From contig NZ_AP026966.1 in NCBI RefSeq assembly GCF_027923905.1, positions 2,915,001-2,979,000 of the forward strand: 64,000 nt of DNA, in the 5' to 3' direction. The DNA is from Massilia varians. GTDB lineage: Bacteria; Pseudomonadota; Gammaproteobacteria; Burkholderiales; Burkholderiaceae_D. The stretch's first letter is position 1. Each line of letters starts with the position of its first letter. Position numbers and translations under genes: made by a program. Positions 45,027 to 53,645 of this stretch are shown in pieces. The notes beneath the pieces are model-generated. The model did no database searches. It saw only the letters and a list, made by a program, of their open reading frames with translations, and was not told the origin of the DNA.

Positions 45027-46538
45027 ATGGCAAACAATATGAATACAGCAAGAGACCGATTGGAAGCGCGCCTGCAGGACGCAGGTGAGCGCGCGCTGGA
45101 GCGGGTCGCGGCGCAGCAGTCCCGGTTTGACGGCATTTCCTTCGATTTCGACGCCGGCAAGGCACCCTACGATTATGCGATCCGTGTCGGCACCGGCTCC
45201 TCCAATGCATTCCAGGGTAGCGAAGCACGCGACTACTTGTGGGGGCTGGGCGGCAATGATTCGCTGGGTGGTGGCGCTGGGCAGGACAACCTGTTCGGCG
45301 ATGCCGGGGCCGACCTGCTGGTCGGCGGCGACGGCGGCGACCGCCTGGTGGGCGGGATGGGCAACGACCGGCTGTTCGGCGGCGCGGAAGCCGACGGGCT
45401 GATGGGCGGCATGGGCAACGATATCCTCGACGAGGGCGATGGGCACGGTGACCTCAACGGCGGAGCGGGCGACGACATCCTGATCGGCGGCCGTGGTGCC
45501 GACGCCTTCATGATCTCTCCCGACAGCGGCAACGACGTGATCCGGGATTTCACGGCTGGCCCAGGCATGTTCGACCACCTGGCGATCAGTGGCCTGCGTT
45601 GGGGCGACCTGTCCTTCGCCGATACGGCCGAAGGCGTCAGGATCAGCTGGAAGGGCGGCTCAGTGCTGCTCAACGGGGTGACGAAGGCCGAGCTGTCGCA
45701 GGACGACTTCATGTTCGCCGATTCTCCCGAGCTTCCGCCATCCTCGCGCCCCGCCAATGGGCCAGCGCCCGAGCGAGCGACCATGAGCCAGGAAGGTCCG
45801 GCGATCGCAGGCTCGGACCGTGCGAACCCGGCGTTCGACCGTATCGCCGACGCCATGCTCCGGCGCGACACGCCGGTAGGCTTCGACTTCACTGGTGACG
45901 AACACTATACCGTCAAGGTCGGCACGGACGGCGCCGACCGGTTCGATGGCGGTGCGAGCTGGGACCAGCTGTTCGGTCGCGACGGCAACGACCGGCTGTT
46001 CGGTAACGGCGGCAACGACATCCTCCAGGGAGACGCCGGTAACGACCAGCTGGACGGCGGCGCGGGCTCGGACCGCCTTGATGGCGGCATGGGCAACGAT
46101 CGGCTTGCCGGCGGCGACGAGGAAGACGAAGTGATGGGGGCGGAAGGGGACGACACGATCGACGCCGGTGCCGGCCACGACATGATCGAAGGCGGCATGG
46201 GCAACGATACCATCCGCGGCGGCACAGGCGCCGATGCCTTCATGGTGATGCCCGACAGCGGCCACGATATCGTGCTCGACTTCGAAGCCAGGGGGGCGGC
46301 GCAGGGCGCCTTCGATCACATCGCGTTCATCGACATCCTGCCGGAGCAGGTATCGGTACGGGACGTCGACGCCGGCGCGCTCATCTCATGGGATACCGAT
46401 GGCGATGGTTCCGCGGACGGCTCGGTACTGCTGCAGGGAGTCTACAAGGTCGACCTGCGCCAGTCCGACTTCATGTTCAACGAAGAGCCGGCGTTTATCG
46501 CAGGGATCAGTACTGTCGGATCAGGCTACATTTTCTGA
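45027..46538 (+). CDS. RTX/hemolysin-type calcium-binding repeat protein with duplicated halves
   Basis: 503 residues, no signal peptide. Two similar halves: each has a short leader (FDFDAGKAPYDYAIRVGTGS; FDFTGDEHYTVKVGTDGA), a block of GGxGxDxLx nonapeptides (GGNDSLGGGAGQDNLFG, GGAGSDRLDGGMGNDRLAGG), a GADAFM-D-SG-D-I-DF module and a closing GSVLLNGV/GSVLLQGV-K-L-Q-DFMF segment. Such repeats form Ca2+-loaded parallel beta rolls and usually leave by type I secretion. TTCAGGAG precedes the ATG. It lies 64 bases after csp copy 3 in the same direction. No type I secretion genes are in the window. Confidence 0.82.
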   Translation: MANNMNTARDRLEARLQDAGERALERVAAQQSRFDGISFDFDAGKAPYDYAIRVGTGSSNAFQGSEARDYLWGLGGNDSLGGGAGQDNLFGDAGADLLVGGDGGDRLVGGMGNDRLFGGAEADGLMGGMGNDILDEGDGHGDLNGGAGDDILIGGRGADAFMISPDSGNDVIRDFTAGPGMFDHLAISGLRWGDLSFADTAEGVRISWKGGSVLLNGVTKAELSQDDFMFADSPELPPSSRPANGPAPERATMSQEGPAIAGSDRANPAFDRIADAMLRRDTPVGFDFTGDEHYTVKVGTDGADRFDGGASWDQLFGRDGNDRLFGNGGNDILQGDAGNDQLDGGAGSDRLDGGMGNDRLAGGDEEDEVMGAEGDDTIDAGAGHDMIEGGMGNDTIRGGTGADAFMVMPDSGHDIVLDFEARGAAQGAFDHIAFIDILPEQVSVRDVDAGALISWDTDGDGSADGSVLLQGVYKVDLRQSDFMFNEEPAFIAGISTVGSGYIF

Positions 46539-46548
46539 TGCGGTGGCC

Positions 46549-46598
46549 GCCCGACCCAGTGAGGTCGGGCAGAAAGGCGGGCAGCCAACGCCCGCCTT
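46549..46598. terminator. Two tandem stem-loops between convergent genes
   Basis: Stem 1 (46549-46570): GCCCGACC / GGTCGGGC, 6-base loop. Stem 2 (46574-46598): AAGGCGGGC / GCCCGCCTT, 7-base loop, with an A-rich left and T-rich right flank suited to both strands. They lie between the RTX stop (46538) and the stop of the convergent gene at 46606. Confidence 0.65.
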
Positions 46599-46605
46599 CC
46601 CAATG

Positions 46606-47049
46606 TCACTTCGCCTTGCGCGAGGACCAATGCACGTGCACGATCAACCAATCGTCGCCCTTCTTCTCGAGGACGGCGGTGCCTGTGCCGAACACGTGCA
46701 CCGGTTGGCCGCGCGAGGTTCCGGTCGTCTCCGTTTCTTCCCAAACGACCGCAGTGTTGCCATCGATGCGTTCGGTCTGCTTCAGTACTTTCCGGGTCGA
46801 GCTCTTGGCGAACTGCATGTCGCCGCCGAGGTGATGACTCGCATATTCGTCGCGCGATCGTTCCACGTAGCCGGATTCATAGATCGCAATCTCGGGAGAC
46901 AGCTGCGCGAGCGCCTTCGTCTTGTCGCCGCTGACAAGCGCTTCATGGAAAGCCGCAAGGGTCTCCTTGGGCGACGCTGCAAAGCTGCTTGCATGGATAC
47001 CGAACAAGCCGGTGGCCAGGATAATAACTGCCAGTGATTTCTTGAACAC
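46606..47049 (-). CDS. Secreted SnoaL/DUF4440-like protein
   Basis: 147 residues. Signal peptide (LAVIILATGLFGIHASSFAA), then an NTF2-like cone fold: TLAAFHEALVSGDKTKALAQ, IAIYESGYVERSRDEYASHH, a WEETETTGT strand and WLIVHVHWSSRK at the end. Such proteins bind or turn over small molecules; the His-rich end (HVHW) could hold metal. GTG start with AAGGAGTAC upstream. Last gene of the minus-strand copper block, 26 bases after copD. Confidence 0.75.
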   Translation of the reverse strand: MFKKSLAVIILATGLFGIHASSFAASPKETLAAFHEALVSGDKTKALAQLSPEIAIYESGYVERSRDEYASHHLGGDMQFAKSSTRKVLKQTERIDGNTAVVWEETETTGTSRGQPVHVFGTGTAVLEKKGDDWLIVHVHWSSRKAK

Positions 47050-47075
47050 GTGTACTCCTTGGATATAGTTATTGT

Positions 47076-48017
47076 TTAGGACGCCATAGGTGGCGAAGTT
47101 GAGGTCAGGAAGGCTGCTGCGATGAGCACCGCGACAAGGACGATTGCCTCAACCTGCAGCACGCGTGCAAACAGGCCGCCGGCAGCGCGCGCCTCTTGCC
47201 CTTGCTGTTGCAGGGAGCGCAGCAAGGCAGGCATGACAGCGAAGCGGTTGAACCCACCAAGCGCCGCCGCGCACAATACCAGCCCGACCTTGATGAGCAA
47301 GGTCGTTCCGTAAGGATTGCCGAACAGGTCCGCAGGGCTTTCCAGCACGCGCCAGGTGCTGATCGCACCGGTCGCGAAAATGCCGACCAGGGCGACGGTC
47401 GCGCTGCGCGAGAGGGCGTCGACATAGAGTGCGCAGTCGGCCCGGCTCCCTGATGCGGCGTCAGGCAGGACTCGCAAGGTGATCAAGCCCGCCACGATCA
47501 CTTCTCCCACCCAGATACTGATCAACACCAGGTGGACCCAATCGGCTGCGACGGCCCAGGTGAAGTCGCCGGAAGCGCCGGCGTGGCTTACCATGCTGCG
47601 GCTGTAGAGCAGCACGCCGATCGCCCCGATACGGACTGCGGATGTCGCTGCGGCTGCCTGGAAGCGCGCGCCAGCGGCGGAGGCCGTCCCCGCCACGACA
47701 AGCGCGGCAGCGCCGATCATCCACGCGAGCCCGAAGTGTGTCCCGGTGATGAGTGACCGCACTGCGGGCCATGCTTCGGCAAGCGGGACTTCGGCCATCG
47801 ACGCCGCCTCGATCCAGAGAATGGCGACATAGGCCAGTATCGCCGTGCCAGTTCCCGCCAGCAGGGCCGTCCGCAGGCGCGGCAGCATGGCGCGCGCCCA
47901 CGGGGAGGTCCTGGTGCGCAACCAGAGCGTTGCGGCGCTGGCCCCGACCAGTACGGCCAGCGACAGGTTCAAAAAAGCGGTGACGGCGCGCTGCGCGGAC
48001 GCGAGATCCGACTCCAA
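47076..48017 (-). CDS. copD: CopD-type inner-membrane copper protein
   Basis: 313 residues with about eight membrane helices (FLNLSLAVLVGASAATLWL, AMLPRLRTALLAGTGTAILAY, FGLAWMIGAAALVVAG, WVHLVLISIWVGEVIVAGLI). The conserved His residues of CopD fall in GTHFGLAW and ADWVHLVLI. It probably starts at a TTG (48017) directly after the copC stop, since no good ATG or GTG is near. CopC and CopD together are linked to copper uptake across the inner membrane. Confidence 0.85.
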   Translation of the reverse strand: MESDLASAQRAVTAFLNLSLAVLVGASAATLWLRTRTSPWARAMLPRLRTALLAGTGTAILAYVAILWIEAASMAEVPLAEAWPAVRSLITGTHFGLAWMIGAAALVVAGTASAAGARFQAAAATSAVRIGAIGVLLYSRSMVSHAGASGDFTWAVAADWVHLVLISIWVGEVIVAGLITLRVLPDAASGSRADCALYVDALSRSATVALVGIFATGAISTWRVLESPADLFGNPYGTTLLIKVGLVLCAAALGGFNRFAVMPALLRSLQQQGQEARAAGGLFARVLQVEAIVLVAVLIAAAFLTSTSPPMAS

Positions 48018-48383
48018 TTACTTCACCTGGAACGAGAATTCGCCCTTGACCTTGTGTCCATCGCGGGTGACTGTGGTCCATTGCACGCGGTAGGCCCCCG
48101 CGTGCAGCCCCGGCGTGGTGGCGATCAGCGCCTTCGCGTCGGCAGGGTCGGCAGCGATCTTCGACGGCTCCACGACCGCCCCTTTCTCGTCGACCAGTTT
48201 GACCTTGCTGAAGGGCAGTTCCAGGGGCTCATTGAACTGCAGGCGCACCTCGGCCGGTGCGGTGCTCACGACGCTGTTGGCCTGGGGGGATGAGGCCAAC
48301 AGTTTTGCGTGGGCGAGGGCAGCTGGAGCTGCGATCGTCGCCACGGCTGCGGCTGCGGCAAGAACGAGGTTCTTGATGTTCAT
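48018..48383 (-). CDS. copC: CopC periplasmic copper-binding protein
   Basis: 121 residues. Signal peptide cut before HAKLLASSPQANS, so His is residue 1 of the mature protein, the hallmark of CopC Cu(II) sites. Later motifs LQFNEPLELPFSKVKLVD and YRVQWTTVTRDGHKVKGEFSF contain the other conserved Asp and His. The Met-rich Cu(I) loop of PcoC is absent, so it is a Cu(II)-only CopC. AAGGAGAAAGAA precedes the ATG; copD follows directly. Confidence 0.92.
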   Translation of the reverse strand: MNIKNLVLAAAAAVATIAAPAALAHAKLLASSPQANSVVSTAPAEVRLQFNEPLELPFSKVKLVDEKGAVVEPSKIAADPADAKALIATTPGLHAGAYRVQWTTVTRDGHKVKGEFSFQVK

Positions 48384-48443
48384 TTCTTTCTCCTTAATAT
48401 CCTGCGCACTGTGCGCAGGGCCAGGTGATGGGACAGGTTGTGC

Positions 48444-48791
48444 TTACTGCGCTTTCTGCATCTGTACGATGGTCACCGCGCCGTTCACCCGGTCGGCTGC
48501 GAACTTGACGTTGTCGCCCACCTTGACCTGGTCGAGCATACTCGCGTCCTTCACGCGCAGGACCATGGTCATCGCGCCCATGTTGAGGTTCTTGATTTCG
48601 CCGTGGCGCAAGGTGATCTTGCCGGCCTCTTTGTCGATCTTCTTCACTTCGCCATCCGTCAGCTCCGCCGATGCCGGCGCTTCGTGGCCCGCATGCGCCG
48701 CGCCATGGCCTGCGTGGGAGTCCTGCGCGAATGCGACAGAGCTTGCGGCGCTCATGACGATAGCCAGGGTCAGTTTCGAGAATGCGTTCAT
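48444..48791 (-). CDS. CusF-like periplasmic copper protein with Trp replaced by Met
   Basis: 115 residues. Signal peptide (LTLAIVMSAASSVAFAQ), a His-rich linker (SHAGHGAAHAGHE) and a CusF OB fold. The metal site reads LRHGEIKNLNMGAMTMVL: the His and both Met ligands are present, but the Trp that caps Cu(I) in E. coli CusF (Trp44) is Met here. A third thioether could change affinity or transfer. Between DUF411 and copC in a tightly spaced minus-strand operon. Confidence 0.85.
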   Translation of the reverse strand: MNAFSKLTLAIVMSAASSVAFAQDSHAGHGAAHAGHEAPASAELTDGEVKKIDKEAGKITLRHGEIKNLNMGAMTMVLRVKDASMLDQVKVGDNVKFAADRVNGAVTIVQMQKAQ

Positions 48792-48815
48792 CGTCGTTCC
48801 TTTCGTTGGGTTGGT

Positions 48816-49256
48816 TCAGTTGTAGTGTTTGAAAACTTTGGTCTTGCCATTGGCCTGCACCAGCAGGACGTCGAACGGGTCCTTGCGCGGACCTTCCATG
48901 CCGGGGGAGCCGAGCGGCATCGCGGGCACTGCCAGTCCCTTTGCCTTTGGCCTTTCGACCAGCAACCGCTTGATGTCGTCCGCCGGCACGTGCCCTTCAA
49001 TCGCATAGCCTCGCACCATCGCGGTATGGCACGAGCCCAGCTCGTTGGGGATACCACCCCGTTCGCGGTAGTCCGACGGGTTGGCGACGTTCGACACCTT
49101 GGTAGCGAAGCCGTTGGCCTTCAGATGATCCACCCAGGCCGCGCAGCAGCCGCAGGATTCGCTCTTGAATACCTCGACGACCGGGGCGGCCGCCATCGCA
49201 AACACAGGTGTGCACAACGCAGCGGCGAGTGCGGTCTGACGTAATAATCGTTTCAT
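48816..49256 (-). CDS. DUF411 metal-binding protein
   Basis: 146 residues. Signal peptide (LRQTALAAALCTPVFAMA), then the DUF411 domain: VEVFKSESCGCCAAWVDHLK with the CGCC motif, a central GSCHTAMVRGYAIEGHVPA with Cys-His, and AMPLGSPGMEGP. DUF411 proteins are periplasmic, thioredoxin-like in outline and common in copper clusters, where they are thought to bind Cu. AGGAGTCTC precedes the ATG. 39 bases after the multicopper oxidase gene. Confidence 0.87.
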   Translation of the reverse strand: MKRLLRQTALAAALCTPVFAMAAAPVVEVFKSESCGCCAAWVDHLKANGFATKVSNVANPSDYRERGGIPNELGSCHTAMVRGYAIEGHVPADDIKRLLVERPKAKGLAVPAMPLGSPGMEGPRKDPFDVLLVQANGKTKVFKHYN

Positions 49257-49295
49257 AAGAGACTCCTTTGGTACTCTGGTTGGGTCATACTCTAG

Positions 49296-50687
49296 TTAGT
49301 GATGGCCCTGGTGGCCAGTCGGCTTACGAACAGTTACCTCGATGTCTGCAGGCTTCGTGGCGGGCATGGACTGGCCGCCCCCACTCTGGTTGCGTACCGC
49401 CGCTGGCTGCTCGCCTTTCCATTCGTACGCCACCGTGCCGGCGGGGTGCTTGTACCAGCCCGGATCCTTGTAGTCGCCCGGCTTCTGATCCTTGCGGACC
49501 TTGAGCACCGTGAACATGCCGCCCATCTCGACTCCACCGAACGGTCCCTGGCCGGTCATCATCGGCAGCGTGTTTTCCGGCAGCGGCATCTCCATGTCGC
49601 CCATCGAGCCGCCTTTCTCACCCATGACCATGTAGTCGGGAACGAGCTTCGTGATTTTCTCGGCCACGCCCCGATGGTCGACGCCGATCAGGTTCGGCAC
49701 GTCATGTCCCATCGCGTTCATGGTGTGGTGCGACTTGTGGCAGTGGAAGGCCCAGTCCCCCGGCTCGTCCGCGATGAACTCGATGGCGCGCATCTGGCCT
49801 ACGGCGATATCGGTAGTCACCTCCGGCCAGCGCGACTCCGGACGGGTCCAGCCGCCATCGGTGCCGGTGACCTCGAATTCGTGGCCATGCAGGTGGATTG
49901 GGTGATTCGTCATCGTCAGGTTGCCGGCGCGGATGCGCACGCGGTCGCCCTGGCGCACGTTCATGGTGTCGATGCCCGGGAAGGCGCGGCTGTTGAAGGT
50001 CCAGATGTTAAAGTCGAGCATCTCGTTGACGCGGGGCGTATAGCTGCCCGGCTCGATGTCATAGGCGTTCAGCAGGAAGACGAAATCGCGATCGACCTTG
50101 TGATGGGCCGGGTTCTTTGGGTGCGTGACCCAGAAGCCCATCATGCCCATCGCCATCTGCACCATCTCGTCGGCATGCGGGTGGTACATGAAGGTACCCG
50201 GGCGGCGAGCGACGAACTCGTACACGAAGGTCTTGCCCGGCTGGATCCCGGGCTGGTTCAGGCCGGTGACGCCATCCATGCCGTTGGGCAGGCGCTGGCC
50301 ATGCCAGTGGATGCTGGTGTGCTCTGGCAGCTTGTTGGTGACGAAAATGCGCACGCGGTCGCCTTCGACGACCTCGATGGTCGGCCCGGGGCTCTGTCCG
50401 TTGTAGCCCCACAGGTTGGCCTTCATGCCGGGCGCGATCTCGCGCACGACCGGTTCGGCGATCAGGTGGAACTCCTTGACGCCATTGTTCATGCGCCAGG
50501 GCAGCGACCAGCCGTTCAGGGTGACGACCGGGTTATAGGGGCGGCCGTTGGGCGGTGGCGGTGGCGGCTGCGTGGCGGCGCTGGTCATGATCGGGGCTTC
50601 CGGGAGGGTGGCCGCGCCAGCGCGGCTGACCAGTCCTGCGCCCACGAGGGCGGCTGCGCCAGTGAAGAAATCTCGACGAGAACTCAT
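49296..50687 (-). CDS. Multicopper oxidase, not of the CopA/PcoA type
   Basis: 463 residues. Tat signal (SSRRDFFTGAAALVGAG). Copper motifs: SIHWHGQRLP, FMYHPHADE (HPH where CopA has HSH), HPIHLHGHEF and HCHKSHHTMNAMG. A C-terminal Met-rich segment (GGSMGDMEMPLPENTLPMM) and a terminal HQGHH follow. Shorter than CopA and without its large Met/His linker. It belongs to the oxidases found next to CzcC-like lipoproteins in metal clusters and would oxidise Cu(I) in the periplasm. Confidence 0.9.
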   Translation of the reverse strand: MSSRRDFFTGAAALVGAGLVSRAGAATLPEAPIMTSAATQPPPPPPNGRPYNPVVTLNGWSLPWRMNNGVKEFHLIAEPVVREIAPGMKANLWGYNGQSPGPTIEVVEGDRVRIFVTNKLPEHTSIHWHGQRLPNGMDGVTGLNQPGIQPGKTFVYEFVARRPGTFMYHPHADEMVQMAMGMMGFWVTHPKNPAHHKVDRDFVFLLNAYDIEPGSYTPRVNEMLDFNIWTFNSRAFPGIDTMNVRQGDRVRIRAGNLTMTNHPIHLHGHEFEVTGTDGGWTRPESRWPEVTTDIAVGQMRAIEFIADEPGDWAFHCHKSHHTMNAMGHDVPNLIGVDHRGVAEKITKLVPDYMVMGEKGGSMGDMEMPLPENTLPMMTGQGPFGGVEMGGMFTVLKVRKDQKPGDYKDPGWYKHPAGTVAYEWKGEQPAAVRNQSGGGQSMPATKPADIEVTVRKPTGHQGHH

Positions 50688-50705
50688 TGCTGATTCAATC
50701 CTTGT

Positions 50706-52124
50706 TTAATGTCCCGCGGCGGCTTCGGTTGCCGCGGCGGTGGAAGCCATGGAGATCGACGAACCGCCGGTGCCGGTGATGGCGGCCTGCAGATCCGTTT
50801 CGGCGATCCAGAAGTCACGTTGGGCGTCGATCGCCGCATTCACACCCGCAATCTGTGCGCGTGCATCGGCCAGCAGCTCGAACACGCTCATCAGCATGCC
50901 GTTGTAGCGAAGCAGGGACTCCTCGGAGATCTTCTTCCGCAGCGGGACCAGCTCGTCCCGGTGCTGCCTGGCGACGTCATAGGTGGTGCGGTAAGCGGAG
51001 TAGGCTTCACGGACCTGGGAGCGAGCCTTGACGGCGGTATCGGCCGTGCGGTGGACCGATTGCATGTACAGCGCCTCGGCTTTCGCGACACGTGCGCCTC
51101 CCCAATCGAAGATCGGCAGGGCAAGCTCGATCTCGTAACCGTTCTCCCGCGGCGAACCGGACTTGCTCGAGTTGACGTAGCCAGCCTCGAGCACGTTGAT
51201 GACGCCGGTTGCCTTCGTCAGGCCCAGGGCGCGCGCAGTCGACTCAGTACCGAGCTTTGCCAGGCGCACATCGAGGCGCTGCTGCATGGCGAGCGACTCG
51301 ATACTGCCCGCCTCACGCGGAGCCGCCGGCAGGTCCGGCAGCCTGTCCGGAAGCTGGAACGCCGTGTTCTCGCCCCACACCCCCATCAGCCGCGCCAGCT
51401 GCTCCCGCGCCGCCGTCGCGTTGTGGCGTGCGCGCGCCAGCTGGGTCGAGGCTTCGCTTGCGAATGCCTGCTCGCGAGCCTGGTCGAGGGCACTCAGGTG
51501 TCCGACCTTGGCCATGCGTTGCGCAAGCTCGGCGCTCGCGCCGGCTGCCTCGCGGACTTGTTCCGCGTAGCGCGCCGACTGCACTGCCGCGACGGCATTG
51601 AAGTAGGCCTTGCGGGTGTCTGCCGCCAGCCGGACCGCTTCGGTTGCCGCGGCCAGCTTGGCGCCCTCGAAGCGACGCGACTCGATATCGCGGCGGATCG
51701 GGATGGTGACGAGCCCGACGAGGTCGAACATGACGCTGCGCTCGATCTCGGTCTCGCCGCCACCGGACATGCGGCCAAAGCTGAAACCGGGGTTGGCCAT
51801 GCGGCCGGCTTGCACCAGGTCGGCCTCGGCGACACCCAGTTCGGCGAGCGAGGCACGCAGGCCACGGTTGTTGAGCAGGGCAGCACGGACCGCGCTGTCG
51901 GCGGTGAGCGGCTGTTTCAGCAGCTGATTCAGCTCGTTCTGGATGGCCGCGCCATTGGCATTTGCCTTTGGCAGGCGAATGTCCTGGCCGGTGCGCTCGG
52001 CGGTCAAGGCCGAAACAGCGTCCAGGCCGCCGTCCTTGGAAAACGTTGCGCAACCGGTCAACGCAAGGAGCATGGCGCCCGCCGCAACGGCGCGCCGTGC
52101 AGGAATAGAAAGCTTTGTTGTCAT
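50706..52124 (-). CDS. TolC-family outer-membrane lipoprotein
   Basis: 472 residues. Lipobox LALTGCATF for lipid anchoring, then two repeated OEP domains of long helices and short strands (NRGLRASLAELGVAEADLVQ, GYEIELALPIFDWGGARVAKAE), as in CusC/CzcC. 18 bases upstream of the multicopper oxidase gene. No RND or ABC partner is in this operon. With cusC split, this intact channel could in principle serve CusBA; whether it docks with CusB cannot be judged here. Confidence 0.87.
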   Translation of the reverse strand: MTTKLSIPARRAVAAGAMLLALTGCATFSKDGGLDAVSALTAERTGQDIRLPKANANGAAIQNELNQLLKQPLTADSAVRAALLNNRGLRASLAELGVAEADLVQAGRMANPGFSFGRMSGGGETEIERSVMFDLVGLVTIPIRRDIESRRFEGAKLAAATEAVRLAADTRKAYFNAVAAVQSARYAEQVREAAGASAELAQRMAKVGHLSALDQAREQAFASEASTQLARARHNATAAREQLARLMGVWGENTAFQLPDRLPDLPAAPREAGSIESLAMQQRLDVRLAKLGTESTARALGLTKATGVINVLEAGYVNSSKSGSPRENGYEIELALPIFDWGGARVAKAEALYMQSVHRTADTAVKARSQVREAYSAYRTTYDVARQHRDELVPLRKKISEESLLRYNGMLMSVFELLADARAQIAGVNAAIDAQRDFWIAETDLQAAITGTGGSSISMASTAAATEAAAGH

Positions 52125-52136
52125 TATCTGTTCGGC

Positions 52137-52499
52137 TTAATGATGTTTGCTGTGATCCACAGGCGCCGGATTGGTCGGCTTCGCTGGCGTGGCTGGCGCG
52201 GACGGAGCCGGCGCCGCTTTGTGGCCGTGGTGGTTCTGCTCACCGCCGTGAGCACCATGCCCCGCGTGGCTCGGCACTCCCGCAACAACATCGTTTGCGG
52301 CGCGCCAGGATTTATCGGGCGTCGTCTGGCCGTCCTGCGGTGCAGGCGAACGACTGGGAATGACCGATTCGTACACGGTCGGTGGCACCGCCACGGCGGG
52401 GTCTGCAGGGTCTGGCAGCGGACGGGATTGCTGGGCGTGCGCGTACATCGGCAGGACCAGCAGGACGCCAATAGCGGCGGCCAAAAGCTTGGAGGTCAT
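52137..52499 (-). CDS. Small secreted His-rich protein
   Basis: 120 residues from the ATG at 52499. Signal peptide (LLAAAIGVLLVLPMYAHAQ), a Pro-rich middle (PDPADPAVAVPPTVYESVIP) and a His-rich tail (SHAGHGAHGGEQNHHGHK, ending DHSKHH). No known fold. 12 bases upstream of the TolC gene in the same direction, so it begins the minus-strand operon that runs to about 46606. Probable periplasmic copper buffer by composition. Confidence 0.7.
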   Translation of the reverse strand: MTSKLLAAAIGVLLVLPMYAHAQQSRPLPDPADPAVAVPPTVYESVIPSRSPAPQDGQTTPDKSWRAANDVVAGVPSHAGHGAHGGEQNHHGHKAAPAPSAPATPAKPTNPAPVDHSKHH

Positions 52500-52601
52500 G
52501 GACAATCCTCAAAATCGGTAACAGGGCGTGCACGGGCACGCACGATTGCTCAAGAGCGATGACGGCGCCGCCAAAGGGCAGCGGGTCACCTCTTGTTACG
52601 A

Positions 52602-53030
52602 TTAAGCGGATTGGTGCCGCGGAGGGCGTCGGGGGCCGTCCTGGATGAAGCCAACGGCAAATGCCGCAGGCGCAACGACGACTGCGTCGGAGCCGTCGAA
52701 AGCCGGGACAGCGAAGTGAGTGGAGGGTGGCGCAACGGCGCCCAGGCAGAACGCGGAGCATGCACTGCAGGTGGAGTGCGGTTTCTTGCCTGGCTTGGAG
52801 TCTGTCAAATCGGCGCCGACCAGGGAGTCGTCCGATTGGCTTGCATGCTCGCCACCGTCATGAGCGTGCGCATCGGCCATGTGCTCGTGGGACTGCATGT
52901 CCAGATTAATCGAAGTCTGGCTGGACTGCTGGTGAACCGGGCCGCAGGACATACGATTGGCCGCAAGCGCGTGCAGAGGAAGCACGGCCAGCAGGAGCCA
53001 AACCAGAAATGTCTTAATTGCGCGGTTCAT
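52602..53030 (-). CDS. CopL-like secreted Cys/His-rich protein (copy 2)
   Basis: 142 residues from the ATG at 53030. Signal peptide (AIKTFLVWLLLAVLPLHALA), a His/Asp-rich middle (HEHMADAHAHDGGEHA), a Cys cluster STCSACSAFCLGAVAPP and a C-terminal GPRRPPR motif. Same plan as the products at 40478 and 53779. A likely extended -10 (TGCTATACT) lies at the complement of 53041-53049. An imperfect dyad CTGAC-CAAA-GTCAG at 53080-53093 lies in the divergent region with the DUF305 gene. Confidence 0.62.
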   Translation of the reverse strand: MNRAIKTFLVWLLLAVLPLHALAANRMSCGPVHQQSSQTSINLDMQSHEHMADAHAHDGGEHASQSDDSLVGADLTDSKPGKKPHSTCSACSAFCLGAVAPPSTHFAVPAFDGSDAVVVAPAAFAVGFIQDGPRRPPRHQSA

Positions 53031-53240
53031 AGTTGCCGTGAGTATAGCACGACATTTTTGGCTGGAGCAGCCCTTAAGGCTGACCAAAGTCAGGGCGGCA
53101 GGCACGGCTAGTCGACGAGATGTACTGACAGGGTGCGTTAGCGCACAGCATGCCTCATCGGACTTCATCCCGAATCGCGAATGGACGTGCTGCGTTTTTT
53201 CGGCGTCGCACGGTGATCAATTTCGTTCGAGGAGACGAAC

Positions 53241-53645
53241 ATGAAGAAAATCCGGGCCCGTATTGCTCTCATGGCCGGTGCGCTTGCACTTGTTTCTGGT
53301 GTGTCAGTGAACGCGTTTGCGCAGTCGGGGCAGCACGCACAGCATGGCGCCGCGTCTGGCCAGGCGGGGCAGCACCAGGGCATGCTTGGTCACGAGATGA
53401 TGCAGTCGATGGAGGCCATGCACCAGAAGATGTCGAGCATGCAGATGACCGGTGATCACGATCACGACTTCGCCATGATGATGCGTTCGCACCACCAGGC
53501 CGGCATCGACATGGCAAAGGCCCAGCTCAAGAATGGCAAGGATCCGCAGATGCAGGCAATGGCCAAGAAGGTGATTTCCGACCAGACTAAGGAAATCAAA
53601 AAACTCGACCAATGGCTGTCGAAACACCAGGCATCGGGCAAGTAG
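53241..53645 (+). CDS. DUF305-family secreted Met/His-rich protein
   Basis: 134 residues. Signal peptide (ARIALMAGALALVSGVSVNAFA), a His/Gln linker (HAQHGAASGQAGQHQG), then a DUF305 helical domain: MQSMEAMHQKMSSMQMTGDH, FAMMMRSHHQAGIDMAKAQL and MAKKVISDQTKEIKKLDQWL. The HH in a Met-rich helix is the family hallmark and a probable copper site. CGAGGAGACGAAC precedes the ATG. Divergent from the CopL-like gene. Confidence 0.88.
   Translation: MKKIRARIALMAGALALVSGVSVNAFAQSGQHAQHGAASGQAGQHQGMLGHEMMQSMEAMHQKMSSMQMTGDHDHDFAMMMRSHHQAGIDMAKAQLKNGKDPQMQAMAKKVISDQTKEIKKLDQWLSKHQASGK

Noticed and set aside
49299..50693. 464-codon open frame antisense to the multicopper oxidase
   Set aside because: It mirrors a gene with clear copper motifs and a Tat signal. 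High GC opens the antisense frame; its translation has no family features and no ribosome site.
50709..52562. 617-codon frame antisense to the TolC lipoprotein and the His-rich gene
   Set aside because: It covers two genes with signal peptides on the other strand and has no recognisable domain.
53080..53093. CTGAC-CAAA-GTCAG dyad as a copper operator
   Set aside because: It lies in a suitable divergent region, but it occurs once and fits neither the CopR nor the CueR pattern, so it was left out as a separate feature.
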